From Isoetes taiwanensis (taxonomy: Eukaryota; Streptophyta; Lycopodiopsida; Isoetales; Isoetaceae): DNA of 64,000 nucleotides. Under the pieces are notes generated by a model. It was not told the origin of the DNA. It did no database searches and saw only the letters and a program-made list of their open reading frames with translations. Of this stretch, positions 10,604-22,866 are shown piece by piece; position 1 is the stretch's first letter, and each line of letters begins with the position of its first letter. Location: NCBI GenBank assembly GCA_021234155.1, contig JAJEKV010000053.1, positions 348,523-412,522 on the forward strand, given 5' to 3'. A program made the position numbers and the translations under genes.

Positions 10604-12404
10604 CTAATGATAAGAATCAATTCGAAGATACTGAATCCAGATGCGTTCCACCAGTTCTGAGTCAAGGGAGGAACACTCGTAGGCTGTCAATATCTTTTTC
10701 TGGGCCACTGTAATAACACTGTGTGCAGATGAATAAATGCCCTGAAAGATGTGGTGTCTGCGACGCTCCCATATCGACCATAGGAGCCAACCGGAGCCAA
10801 GATGAAATGCCCTTTGTTTAGCTGAAGGCCATGCGTTGGGATAGGACGCCAAAAGGATGCATCGGCAGTCCAATGTACTGTTAAACAAACCTTGTAGCCA
10901 GGACCACGCTGGTTGAACCTCAGGACAATCAAAGAGACAATGCTCAAGAGTCTCAACGTCCGAAAGACAGAGCGGGCATACTGCAGATATGCGAGGATCA
11001 TAGCGATGTCGAAAGGCATTAACCCGCAGGCACCTGTGGATAATCTGCCACCACAGTACAGAGACTTTAGGGTGGAGCAACCTATCCCAAAGCCATCGCC
11101 ATGTACGAGACAAAGTGGGTTGTGGAACATGTAGGTGCCACCCATCTGGCAACTGGAGGGGTTGTGGTGCTAAAAGAAGGCGATATACTGATCTGACAAA
11201 TTGCTTGCCTTTGTGAATATTTTCATGACAGTCCCATGGCACCCTTTCAGCAACACCAACTTGCACTATAAGAGGCAAATTTTCTGCGACCTTCTCCCAT
11301 AGAGATACATCCCAACGAGAGAGCAGGAACTTTGCCCGAAATTCGTGCCAAGACGAGAGGGCGACCCTCCTCATACCATGCTTGAATAGTGACAACACCT
11401 GGAAGAACCCATCGTCTCTGTGTAAGGGGGTGAATTGAGGCTGCCAATGGAGGTGCTGAGGGGTCTGGAGGCAGTGGTGCCCACCACCATGGAGTCTCTA
11501 ATAGGGTGTGGATAGAGGGGCATGGCGGAAAAGAGATGTCGGATCGCCTCCCATGCTGCCAATAAGCCACGCAAAAATGGAGAAGCACTTGGAAAAGGCT
11601 GCAGAGTCTGAAATAAAGCCCAAGGTAGGACTGGTTTGACAGCCTTCTTGCCTAGAGGGATACAGTGACCAAGAGCTTGTCTAAGAAGGCGTGAACCAGG
11701 AGAGTCATCCTCACCATTCAGGAGTCTCCAAATGAACTTTGAAATAAGCACTTTGCTCTGCAGTAAGAAGTCCATCATACCCGGACCACCGCCCATTTTG
11801 GAAGGATGCACGCCGACCAAGCCACCTTAACCACAAAGACCTTCCTCAAAGACACGCCCAAATAAAGTTCAACTATTGCAATGAGCTCCGCGACTTTGAT
11901 CTGTGGTGCTAGCAGTAAGGATGCCATATAAACATGGGTACTACTTAGGACTGACTTGGCCACTGTAATGCGACCCGCAAGAGACAACTTAGCCGTGGAC
12001 CACCAGAACAAGTGCTTCTCCAAACCCCTAATAATCTCCTCCCATGCAGCTCCCATAGTAACATGGATGCCAACTGGAATCCCCAACAACTTGATGGCCT
12101 GTCCATGCGCAAGTAATTTCCATGGATAATCGTGAACACATGCCGGAGCCGGATTATCCAATGTCCACAAAGTTGTACACTTCTGCCACCCCACAAGAAC
12201 ACCGGAGGCCAGTGAAAAAGAATCTAAAAGCATTTTGGCAGCAGCAAGATTCTCATCATTAGCGACTAGGAAGAGGAACGTGTCGTCTGCATATTGATTG
12301 CAAACCTCTTGTGTGCCGGTTCCACAACTCCCACAACAAAAACTGAATAGGACATGATACATGGGCAACTTATACAAAGCCATTCTGCATCTACCTTGCC
12401 TTAT
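10604..12404 (-). pseudogene. LINE (non-LTR) ORF2 remnant: RT C-terminus plus zf-RVT
   Basis: Three overlapping minus-strand frames (12,383-11,775; 11,820-11,371; 11,398-10,604) form one reverse transcriptase C-terminal half broken by two frameshifts. The first frame carries the catalytic box QYADDTFLF and the plant-LINE segment LSLAGRITVAKSVLSS. The last carries a zf-RVT zinc-binding motif CPLCLSDVETLEHCLFDCPE followed by the usual W-rich tail. Codons upstream of 12,383 read RQG, which resembles the RQGxPLSP motif but degenerates at once. The copy is therefore 5'-truncated near 12,404 and lacks the endonuclease. An internal L1-like plant LINE is the best description. It is dead. Confidence 0.85.
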
Positions 12405-15400
12405 AGGCTTTCACATGTCAGCATGTCTACATTACCATTATAAATGAAAGATCATCCTGAGAAATAGATTTGATTGAGCTAAAGAAAGAGCAGACTAGCT
12501 CTCAATGCCTTTTCAAAATGGAAAGTAAAGCATTGCATTCCTCTTCCAAGAGAAAATGTGACGAGCCTGCCGAGTTGACCCTCCTGGCAACTCGGGATCT
12601 TGTCAAAACTTGCGAAAACTCTTACTAGGTTTGTGTGGCAAACAGTTGAGTATGGTGAAGAATTGAATCTTCCTTGACAATTGAACTTTCATTCTTCATA
12701 TTCAATGGACAAATTCTATAAACTCAATATCCATCAAGTACAATGTGAATTCACTACACAATACAATAAAATGCAGCAGTTTTGCTCAGAATCTTCTAGC
12801 GCGACCATGCTCCCAAGCTCCATATCTATGCTTGCTTGCTACTTCACTGCACATGCATTCACTGGGGTTAGTCCTCGTGACTAAGTGGGGATCCCTGGCT
12901 GCCACTGCATGCATGGGAATACTCTGGAAATCTTGGATAAGCACAAACACAGACGGAAAATCCTACGTGAGTACAACGCTATCACAATGACAACATAATC
13001 CAAGGAAATACCAAACAGGAACATTAGAAGCAAACAACATAGTCAAAATACCAAACCATCATGACACATAGCTCCGGGACAATGGGAAGCTCGGCCGACC
13101 TACATCTGAGGCCCGTTAGCGAGAGAAATGCCCAGCCACTCACATTTCGAGCCCGTTGGCTATGAGTTGGTGGGGGTAAACCTGCAAGATACCCTTCCCC
13201 CCCCACCGCCCGGCCGGAGGACCTCTTACCATGGAGTTCACAAGAGTTGACTGACGTAGCAATCCCGGCCAGGAGAACTAACGCCCGGTGTCACAGAGCA
13301 CAAGAATACCACAGAGAATCACAGATGAACATGAGCATGCCGGAGCAACCTAGGCCAATTAACCTAGAAGTCCAGACCTGAGGAGGTTTCAATAGACATC
13401 AAATACCAAGACAACAAAGTGGACAATGCAAGACCAAGACATGTGAAGTTCATTAGGATGTTTACTATCATGTGCCTAGATTATATTGTTGTTGATGTTG
13501 TCTATACAACCCTGCCCAAGTTGAAGTAGCTAGGTGTGATGAAGATAATGATCGTAATCCAACACGCCGAGGAAGCCATAAGCCTAACTGTCCTTGATGT
13601 AGCTCCAATAACTATGTACGTTACTGATCAAGGAAAGATACTAACATCTTCTATAATGCAAAACTTATCTTGAAACCATCTTCTCATGAGGAATACAACG
13701 TTCCATAATGTTTATACCGAATCCATTAGCTATGATGCTCTTGATAAAATACAATGCTTGACTTGAAAACTTATAGTTATGCACTTTCGGGACTAGCAAG
13801 ATTTTCATGCTATAACCACATTCGTAAACCCCCAAGCTTCACATGGCTCTCCTTGTACTAATGTGGACCCGTCTCAATCTCAATAATCCTTAAGGTCAGA
13901 CGACCGCTTATTCCTATTTCAAGATCCACATGCGAACTTGATCTTTGAAATCCTTGATGCCGAGGGGTCGTTGGACGCTCTACACGTCAGGCTTTGGGCT
14001 ACTTTTCAGCATTAGCTCCATCTCCATGAGCTAAGAAAGATACTTTATTCCAATCCTTAGAATTTTACCATAGTTAGACAATTATCAAACAATGCATATT
14101 CTTACTATTATGATTATTCTTTCGGCTCTTCATGCTCCGATCTCCTCTGCTGCTAAGCTCAAATGCAATCCAATTCCATCTATGAGGACTTAGCTTCATA
14201 TTAGGATATGCAAATAATTTGAAAAAGGCAGCAATACAAGACCAACAAAATAAAGCACAAAACCAAAATGACAAAAACATATGAACACAAAATGGCATTG
14301 GAGAGCTCGGAGCCGACCAGATTTAATCTAATTCTGCCTTTTTTAAAGTTTCCATGCTGAATCGGTGCTCTTCATGTACTATTCAGCCATTCTTGCCTTA
14401 AAATCAGCCTTACAGGGATGTTTGCAATCGTTGATTATCTTCTCTAGCCTTATGAGTCTCCAACGAATTCATAATCTATCATATTTGCATGCAAAAATCA
14501 TGTGCAGACTAATCATGGCAGCTCATAGCACACCTCAATTGATCAAAAGCAAAACCCCACCTGAGAATTTCTTCATGGATAGACCTCTGGACCCCTTGCA
14601 ATTGATTGCGCCTCCAAAGATCGTCTTCTAACTCCAAGAATCAAACTGCAGAAGAACATACATAGTGCAGTCAATTCTGACCCAGCATCACAATTTCTGT
14701 TATAACTTTCTCATACGGATGAGTTTCGGCCTGATCAGATCCATTCCGGAAAGCTAACTTTATGATCTTTCCAGCAAAAGAAAAATCACCTGAAACGGAT
14801 CTTGGGTCGCCGAGATATGATGCTTCAAAAATCGGGTTCTAAAACTGCCCAGAATTGCTCCCTGCCTTCATGCTCTGCAACAATACTTTCTCCAAAGAGA
14901 CAAAACCCTGGTCTCATGCTGTATACATGCCATGAATATGTATATACATACATAAATATGTATATTGACCCATTAGGTGGCCAGGACTGTTACAGAAAAC
15001 ACCTTCGCAAGAACAAATACAGGGTTGCAATTTTTCCAGATTCTTTCTACAATTTCCCCATCTCCAGGCCTTGACCACGGTTTTGTCTATCAGATTTGAA
15101 TTGGCCTTTGCCATTCTTTGGAGTCGATTAAAGTATTGCAACCCAAACTCCTATTCTGTGAACATCACTATAAGAAGTATTTCGTTTGGGTAACTGGCCT
15201 GATAATACAACCCTGCTTAACATTATAGAATTTGTCTTCTAACCTTACAGCCACAAAACCAGGACGGTGGCAAACATGAGCTTCAACAGTAGAAAAATCT
15301 TACCTTTTCGAATAAATAATATTAAAGCCAAACAACATTTCTTTACAATTAATATGTTCTTTAGTCTATTGTTTGTTTGCATGGTCCTGTCTGATATGAT

Positions 15401-15559
15401 CTCTAGCAAATAACAATCCAAGAAGTAGACATCAGACACAACGAATGTTTCATTATCACCAAAAAAATGTTAAAACTATTTAGTTTGTTTATTTTTAAGT
15501 TGATGATCTTCTGATTAAAAGCAGGCAGAGTGTGCAGCTCCTCGTGTCTATACTTTGCT
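12405..15559. other. Repeat-like intergenic DNA, nothing identified
   Basis: No frame over 90 codons shows a domain. A C-rich stretch (13,195-13,215) and alternating TATATACATACATAAATATG (14,939-14,962) are the only composition features. The low-complexity prose suggests decayed retrotransposon UTRs, but no termini were found. Confidence 0.4.
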
Positions 15560-16123
15560 CCCATCATATAAATACGGGAAATTCCCCTCCCATGGCGACC
15601 CCATCACCACATAAAGGCACTTCGTCTGACTCGGACCACTTGTGATGGGCAAGTGTCTGGGTGAAGGACACGAAGGTGCCATTCGTCCCATGCCTTCTAT
15701 GGGAATCCTATATAGCGGAAGTGTGCATATATGTTAGCACCTGGCAACAATACAAATAAATAATATACCATCACGAAGGGTGGCCCATCATCATCAATAC
15801 AAATACAACAGAATATCAACATGCAAAGGAAATGCACCATAAATAAGGGCTCTACCTCGGACTCAGACTCATGGGGGTCGACTGACAGTCAAGGCCTCCG
15901 GATAACAGCAGACAGAAGTATAACATGGTATTGGCTGGCGTAGAACAATGGCTAGGTTAGTCCACTCCATCCGCCCCTCCTGTGCACACTTTGCAGATAG
16001 GTTGAATCATGCTATGGCATGATTGTAGCCCTCTAGAGATGCAATCCCATGGAATCACCCTATAAGACTACTCTGGGTTACATCTCCCCGGTCCGATGAG
16101 GCAGATCAGAGGGCGTACCCTCT
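15560..16123 (+). repeat. Repeat X, copy 1 (no insertion at the 15,671 site)
   Basis: This segment matches the two halves that flank the 13.5-kb element. The part up to GTGAAGGACAC (15,661-15,671) matches 49,616-49,750. The part from GAAGGTGCCATTCG onward matches 63,300 to about 63,770, including TCCACTCCATCCGCCCCTCC and GTGCACACTTTGCAGAT. It has no coding frame and reads like an LTR or leader of a high-copy retroelement. It serves as the uninterrupted reference for the insertion site. It is itself cut at 16,123 by the start of a gypsy LTR (TGTTGAAG). Confidence 0.75.
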
Positions 16124-19100
16124 TGTTGAAGGTATTCCTGACAAAACCTTCAACCTCAGTGGTTTAAAACCTCCAGGTTGCTTGAGGCAACCACTCTGAG
16201 TGTCAAAATTCCAGAAATAATGCTCAAAAGATTGCTTGAAACAGCTTTCCCTGAAGAGTAAAAAGTCTGTCTCACAAGAATGTCTGCAGCATGCACACCT
16301 TTCAAGTTTTAAGCATGATTTTTGTCCTCACAGATGCTCAACACCTATATTTGTCAGGCTGCAAAAGTCAGATTGAATCTGAAAGGGTAGATAGGCCAAA
16401 TTCCTGCTCCTGACCCAGTCAATTTCTGGTCAATATCCCTGGCAGAGAGCTTGATTTATGATCTCGCTATTGACAATGAATTTTTTTGTTTTGTAAGCTT
16501 CACCTATCTTGGAAAGGTCTGCACACCAGAGGCCAATATGTTTTTTTGCAAGTAGAACTCTAAATCTTTTTCTTTTTTGATGTTTTTGCCAACTGCTATG
16601 GAGAATAGACAATTGTGAAGAAAATTCTTTCTATGGAAGGAATGCACATTCACCTAATGTTTCTATGCTCAACATGCACTAGATGGTAATATTAATGTCC
16701 TCAGCATGGCTATCCTTTGCTCTAATGCTCAATTCCAACCTCTGTTAGAATAGATCTAGATCTGCTGATCCAATCTTGCATTGATGAACTGGACTGACCA
16801 CATGATTGTTTTTGCCTTTGTAGAGGACATATTAAGTTGACACACTGATAGTGTTAGGCTACTAGAGTAAAACACAGCAAAAGGCTTCTGATAATTACTA
16901 TTTTTTTGGGAATAGAACACCAAGTGGCATAAACACTTCACAACAAGGGTCGTATTTTCAATTGATTCAAGTACTCAAAAGATAACAATATGAATCCCAA
17001 GCTCAGAGTCTTGGGCTGAGGATCAAATAGGTAAACAATCAGTCAATCCAGAGAATTTAGTCAATAATACAGATCAACTTTGGAGGTCGGAATCAAACCC
17101 AAATCGATCAAGCCGGTCCTTCTTCAAAACAAGAAATCACTTCTCTGCCTCAAAGCCCTCAAATTTTCCTTCTGTCCAAAAGCCCCTTTTGTAGATGCTC
17201 TGTTTTGTTGAGTTCTTGATCAATTCCCTTCGATTCTCTGTCTTTTAGCTGACAATAGATATTCTTGGCATCAAACATGGTGATCCGACAGGTTTAAGTC
17301 ATGATTGAGTGATTAGTTTGGCCGGATTAGACGGATCTTGGCACTTCCAGATTTTAGGGTTCATAAGAATTCAGACGAAATATCCCACAGGCATTTTTCT
17401 GCTCGGCGGCTCAAGGTATATAACAAGAAATAACTCCAGTATTTATACTTATAGCGTGCAATATCCACGTGGGATTCGGTACCTCAACCGCCCCACACGC
17501 CCGGATGTTCCACGTGGCATGGGGGGATTGGCTTGGGGAGGAAAATAGACTTGGGGAAGGTAGATAGGAAAAAATTTTAGATCCCAAGGCCTATGGCATG
17601 ATTCCCTAGGTGGCAAATATAAGGCTCGAAATAAAACCTTTTTTCAATTTTTTTTTTTTCTATGGGAATCTTTCTTTGCATTCTAGAAGATTCTGGAATC
17701 TTTTCTTGCAATAGGGCACTTTTGATTTTGGCCTAAAAAAAAGCTCAAGGAATGAATGATGTGGCATATGGAAGTGATGACAAGGCTAGGTGAGTATGAC
17801 ATGGTGAATGGTGATGATGACGTGTCAGTCAACTTGGGCTTGGAAAATTCTTTCTAGTCAAAATTGCAAATGATGTGGAGATGATGTGTGTGACATGTGG
17901 ATAGTGATGGGGTGGTAATGATGATGTGGCAAAGTGATGTGTCATCTTATGGGTGCAAGTTTGATGCTTTGGGATAGATTTAGATTTTGAACATGGAAAT
18001 GGAAGCATGACATGGCATGGCTAGAATGATGATGTGTATGGTGACTTGGCATATAGAATGAAGTGTAAGGTGACTTGGCACATAAAATGCACTTTTCATA
18101 GGCCAATTTTTGTGAAATGCAACTTTTTGGCATTCCCTAGGGCACACTTGAGTTTTGAACATTTCCCTTAGGGATTTTGCAACTTTTCCTTTTTCTTTGA
18201 CCAAGTTGCATGAAATGTTGACTTTTGACCACGTGTATGACCAAGTGAAGTGAAATTTTGAACTTTTGGGTGGTGATGAGGTGGTGTGAGTGGTGTGTAG
18301 CAAATGGATGTTTCATGAGGGTGTACTTTGACTAGAAAGAATTTTCAAAGCCAAGTTTGACTTTGGGAGGAGTTGTATGCATGGAATCAAAGACTAATGG
18401 GTGTTTTATGGTGGTGGAGAGTATGGGTAATGTGGAATAGGAGTCAAAATGCACAAAGATGCCAAGAACACAAGTTATCACATACCAAGAGATGATCTTC
18501 AAGGGGTCTTCTCTTTTTCCTCCTTTTCTTTTCCTTTGCTTGATTCTCCTCTTGTCTCCTTTGAGTGACTTGAGTCAATTGTCCTTCCCTTGCTCTTCAA
18601 GTTCTCAATGTATGCTAGTGAAGCATTCTTCTAGTGCCTTGTAATTCAGATCAAAGTGTAAAGATCAGTCCAAAAATATGCTTAGCTCTTCCATGCTGCC
18701 CTAACATGGCAGCATTATGCCAAACTGAAAGAAAAGGCTGGTCTGCCAGCCCCTTTGACTTGCCGTTTGTACTTCATGACATAACTCCAGCTGGTTGCCA
18801 ATGTGAGAATATGTTTGGCAACTCAATGAACCTGCAAATGGATTTGAAAGAAACATATATGGTAATGATGTTTAAGGTGCTATGAGTGTGTATATGAAAG
18901 TGGCCTTTCTCAGGTGAACCTGCATGGAAAATAAATCTCTTTAGGAGAAGAGAGCTGCTGGATGGAAGTGTGACAGCAGCTTGGGAATTTGTGAGGATGT
19001 GGAAGATCTTTAGATGTAATGAGGTCAACTCTTGAGCAGGTGAAATGTGAATGTGGATGTTAGGATGCACCTGCATGTGGAAATAAAACTTGTTAGTTTA

Positions 19101-19240
19101 GATAAGTTGCTGTTGTGGAAAAAATGGCAGCAACTTTGGATGATGAAGTATGGTGTGTTGTGAAAAAAAGAGATGTATGAGTGTAATGTTCAGATGTATC
19201 TGCATGGAGCCATGGTTAGTATTTGATCTGTCCTTCACTT
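16124..19240 (-). mobile_element. Long 3' LTR of Ty3/gypsy element 1
   Basis: The plus-strand edge TGTTGAAGGTATTCC at 16,124 is the same terminus seen beside a tRNA primer site at 24,234 and 33,564. The sequence is collinear with the second LTR at 33,564-35,936 and with its continuation at about 40,530-40,720, so the LTR is at least 2.6 kb. It contains an A/T- and GATGATGTGGCA-rich central part (17,750-18,300) and a conserved palindrome near 18,694-18,715. The inner boundary was not located exactly and is placed between 18,720 and 19,440. The element lies in minus orientation, so this is its 3' LTR. Confidence 0.6.
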
Positions 19241-19451
19241 GACCATAACCTGCACAGTCTTTTTATCCTTGCAACACTAGAAGCCAGTTAGCACAGAAGC
19301 CATAAACTTAAAAGTAGAATTTAATTTACTAGAACTGCCTTAATATTTTATTTTTTCTTTGTTTAAGATTTTTTGTGTTTTGCAATTTTTACTGTTTTTT
19401 GCTTTTCCAAATGATGTGTTAACTAAACCTACCTACATTTTTATGAGAATT

Positions 19452-20320
19452 TTAATTGAACAGAGCAAGGGCAACATGCTGTTGCCAATACCTTTTTAGG
19501 TGCACAATATTGATGGGGTTTATCAACTCTCTGCCATCAGAAATGTCTCTTAACCAATATGAATCTTTGCCAGCTGTACCAATCACTTCAAAATGTCCTT
19601 CCCAAAGATTCTCAAATTTGGATGCTACCTCCTCTCTTGCTTTGTTCCATTTCAACACCAACTCTCCTGTTTTTAAGACTCCCTACAGTTTATGAGCTGC
19701 TTTAAAGGCTGCAATGTCTTTAGCCTTTTTAATCATGACAACATTTTCTGCTTCATATCTATGCTCTTCAAGCTGCATCAATCTCACAAACCTTTCCTTT
19801 AGAGCTTCATCCATTTCCAAATTTATTTGATAAGCCAGCCTAAGTGATGGAAGTTCTAATTCAATGGGCAATACTAACTCTATGCCATAAAAAGGAGTGT
19901 GTTTTATAGCTGTTTTGATAGTAGTCCTGATGCCCAAAGTGCATCATGGAGCTTTAGATGCCAATCTTTCCTTGACACACTGATGGTTTTTTTGAGAATA
20001 GACTTGAGAACCTTGTTGGTTGATTCTGCATGGCCATTGCCTTGAGGATAATAGGATGAACTCTTAGTGTGCTTGACTTTCAAGGTGGCAAGCAAGAGTG
20101 CAATTGTATGATTGATAAACTGGCTATCCCTGTCAGAGATTATTTTGAAGGGAATGCCAAATCTGGCACAAATGTTCTCATGGAGGAATCTTGCAGTAGC
20201 TTGAGCATTAGCTTCTCTCAAAGGAATTGCTTCTGCCCATTTGGTAAAATAATCTGTGGCCACTAGTATGAACTGGTGTTGAGCTGAGGAGGGTGGATCT
20301 ATGGGGCCTATGAAGTCCAA
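19452..20320 (-). pseudogene. Gypsy element 1 integrase remnant
   Basis: Three frames (20,320-19,904; 19,937-19,683; 19,661-19,452) read through the integrase core and C-terminal region with frameshifts between them. The core shows FILVATDYFTKWAEAIPL, IISDRDSQF (where SDxGxQF is usual, so the conserved G is a D) and GHAESTNKVLK, giving the D-D-E order. The tail ends with the LINPINIVHLKRY strand typical of plant gypsy integrases. The product would insert cDNA, but this copy cannot be translated intact. Confidence 0.85.
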
Positions 20321-20349
20321 ACCCCATGTTTGAAAAGGTCCAGGAGATG

Positions 20350-20751
20350 TTATTGCAGTAAGGGCTGCTGGTTGTAGAGTTTTCCTACCGCATCAAAAGA
20401 AACCAAGTTAGTCACATTATCATCATTGCATAAACCATCTTGATCTTCATGCTCAAAGAGCACATAGGGAAGATAAGAGCTGGGATTTTCAATCAGCTTT
20501 ACCACTTTTACAATGATATCATAAGCTTGGACCTTACAAGCCCACCTACACAGTTTAGCTTTTGGTTGTTTTTTTGCAAAAAGAAGTGATAAAGGATTCT
20601 GCCTCATAAATACTTGACTGTTTTGAAGCAAGTGCCCTTGTCTCTCTATCAAGAACATCAAGGCTGCTGCACTCTTTTCCAACCTGGGATATCTCAGTTC
20701 AGTGTCAGACCACATCTTGCTTGCAAAAGCAATCACATGATCTTCTTGCAG
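20350..20751 (-). pseudogene. Gypsy element 1 canonical RNase H remnant
   Basis: The frame 20,736-20,350 continues the RT polyprotein after an in-frame stop and contains FASKMWSDTELRYPRLEKSA, the usual gypsy RNase H block following RT. It is shorter than an intact domain and ends before the integrase zinc finger, so a deletion is likely. It is separate from the extra RNase H upstream of RT. Confidence 0.7.
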
Positions 20752-21930
20752 TTATGCCAAACCAATTGCTCTTTTTGTGACACTAATATAAGCCTTAAAA
20801 GGTTTCTCTATATCAGGAGGCTTGAGCAGGATGGAATTACAAATGGCATCAATAATTTTATCAAAAGACTCTTGGCATTGTTCATCCCAATCTCTCAGAA
20901 TATGTTTACTCTCACTTTTGGAAAATTTTCCAACCTTTGTAAGGTTAGAGATTGGGCTCATAGTGTGAGAAAAATGAGGGACATATATTCTCAAGAAGCT
21001 GGTCATCCCCATGAAACTTTTTACCTGCTTGAGGGTTTTGGGAGGTGTCAATCTTTTTAAAGCTTCAATTTTGGTTTCAGCTATTTGGATACCTGCTGTA
21101 AACACCACATGTCCAAGCAGTTCCCCCTTTGAGGATAGGAAAACACATTTTTTTGGATTCAAACTTCCTCCTCCTTTTCTACACAAGGCAAACAACATAC
21201 TCAGCATATCAAAATGTTTTTCAAGAGATGTTCCCAAGCAGAGGTCATCTAAGAACACACGAAAAGTGTTAGCAAATCCAAAAGGCATCCTTTTCATGGC
21301 AAATGTTCCCCAAGGTGTAATAAATGAAGTTTTTGGTTGATCCTTTTCCTTGATGCTTATTTGATTAAAATCTGAGAAGCCATCTAGGAATGAATAAATT
21401 TCTTTTCCTGCCACAGCATGCAAAACCTCTTCTAGAAATGGCAATGGATAACAGTCTTTGATAGTGGCCTTGTTCATATCCCTATAATCAATGCAAATTC
21501 TAATGGTCTTGTTTTTCTTTTCAACAGGAACAATGCAAGATAGCCACTCAGGATTCACAATTTCTGCAATCACACCTGCATCTTTCATTTTGTATAACTC
21601 TTCCTTGATTAGACCTAACAGAGATGCATTAATTCTTCTTAACTTTTGCACAACAGGTTTTATACCTTCCTTGATCTTGATTTCAAACTCACAAATGCTT
21701 TTGTCAACACCAACCAATTCATCATAATCCCAAGCAAAAATGTCCTTCCAATCATCAAAGAATTTAGTAACAAAGGCATCATCCTCCTCTTTAAACAAAT
21801 CCCCAACATACAACACTCTATCTAGACCTCTTTTGTTGACTTTAATTTCTTTTACCTGTTTGTCTTCACTTGCATTGATTACCAGAATAGGGTATAATTG
21901 TTGCAGATCTTTCTTTTCCAGCTCTTCTTC
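20752..21930 (-). pseudogene. Gypsy element 1 reverse transcriptase
   Basis: This is the C-terminal two-thirds of the open frame 22,194-20,752. RT motifs run in order: VNPEWLSCIVPVEKKNKTIR, CIDYRDMNKATIKDCYPLPF, a motif-A block FLDGFSDFNQI, TSFITPWGTFAMKRMPFGFA, then FLDDL as the YxDD box, then KCVFLSSKGELLGHVV. About 18 residues normally found between FGFANTF and the DD box are missing, an internal deletion that should inactivate the palm. The frame stops before RNase H. It belongs to the Ty3/gypsy class, probably a Tat-like lineage. Confidence 0.85.
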
Positions 21931-22350
21931 TTGTATTGCTCCTTCAGCCAAGTGTTCAAGTAGAACACTTTTGCATAAAGAGTCAGCCTCACAATTCTGC
22001 TCCCTTGGCACATGACAAAGCTCCCAGGTCTCAAAATTCTTCAGTTCCTGCATAGCTTGATCTCTGAGCTGAATCATGTCTTCACTTTTAGCCTGATATT
22101 CTCCCAATATTTGCCTGCAGACAAGCTGAGAATCTCCAAGGATAATTATTTCACTGATGCTTAAATTTCTTGCCTCTTGGAGACCTACAATCAATGCTTT
22201 GTAATCTAGAAGTGGTGTTAGGATAGATTCTTCCTACTTTTGCCAACAACCTATTGGAATAATCTTTGAGAACAGCAGCAGAGGAAGCCACATTAAGCGT
22301 GACGTTAAAATACTATCTATCTATCTTTTAGAGACACCACCATCGAACCA
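21931..22350 (-). pseudogene. Gypsy element 1 additional (archaeal-type) RNase H upstream of RT
   Basis: In the same frame as RT, residues after the start read IVGLQEARNLSISEIIILGD, then SQLVCRQILGEYQAKSED, then CHVPREQNCEADSLCK. This is the RNase HI fold pattern with the D of GDSQLV and the D of N-EAD. The first catalytic D is in AYLWFDGGVSKR at the end of the preceding protease frame (about 22,325-22,360). Copy 2 preserves the missing middle with NMAEYKALIAGL. The domain order is therefore protease, additional RNase H, RT, canonical RNase H, integrase. In the Tat elements I know, the extra RNase H usually follows RT-RNase H, so the upstream position is notable. Confidence 0.7.
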
Positions 22351-22866
22351 CAAGTATGCCTTCTTTTTGCCATTTGAAATAGTGCACTCCCCTTTTGACC
22401 ATATGGGTTTGGCATCAACTGTAGAGAGCCATTTTCTCCCCAAGAGTAAGTCATATATGTCTGACTTGTCTTCTATTCCTTCAAAAGCAACCACAACAAA
22501 ATTAGCTGCAACCATTATCCCTTCAACATCAATAGGCACATTGCTGACTATTCCAACAGGGTTGATTTTCGTGTTTGAGAAAGATTTCAATATCATTGGA
22601 GCCTTCTTGTCTATCTCAAGACCACACAACCTCATAACATGATGAGGCATGACATTCAAGGGTGATCCTCCATCTAGTAAAACCTTAGTTAAGATCTTCT
22701 TCCCCATTTTGGCAACACAGGTGAAAGCCCCTGGATCATAATCCTCCTGAGTAAGCATATGTTCTTCAATATGATTTGTTAGAGCAAACTCATCCTCTCT
22801 GGTCAAATTGAGAACTTTCTTCTTGTAAGATGGAGCTATCTTGAGCAAGGTCAGCAATCCACACAA
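22321..22866 (-). pseudogene. Gypsy element 1 aspartic protease region
   Basis: The frame holds a retropepsin-like domain with TKVLLDGGSPLNVMPHHVMR (catalytic D-G-G in place of the commoner D-T/S-G), a VPIDVEGIMVAANFVVVAF strand and the LLLGRKWL turn. It follows gag with a frameshift near 22,860 and runs directly into the start of the additional RNase H. Relative to copy 2, about 50 codons are missing between the protease (SNGKKK) and AYLWFDGG, showing an internal deletion. Confidence 0.8.
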
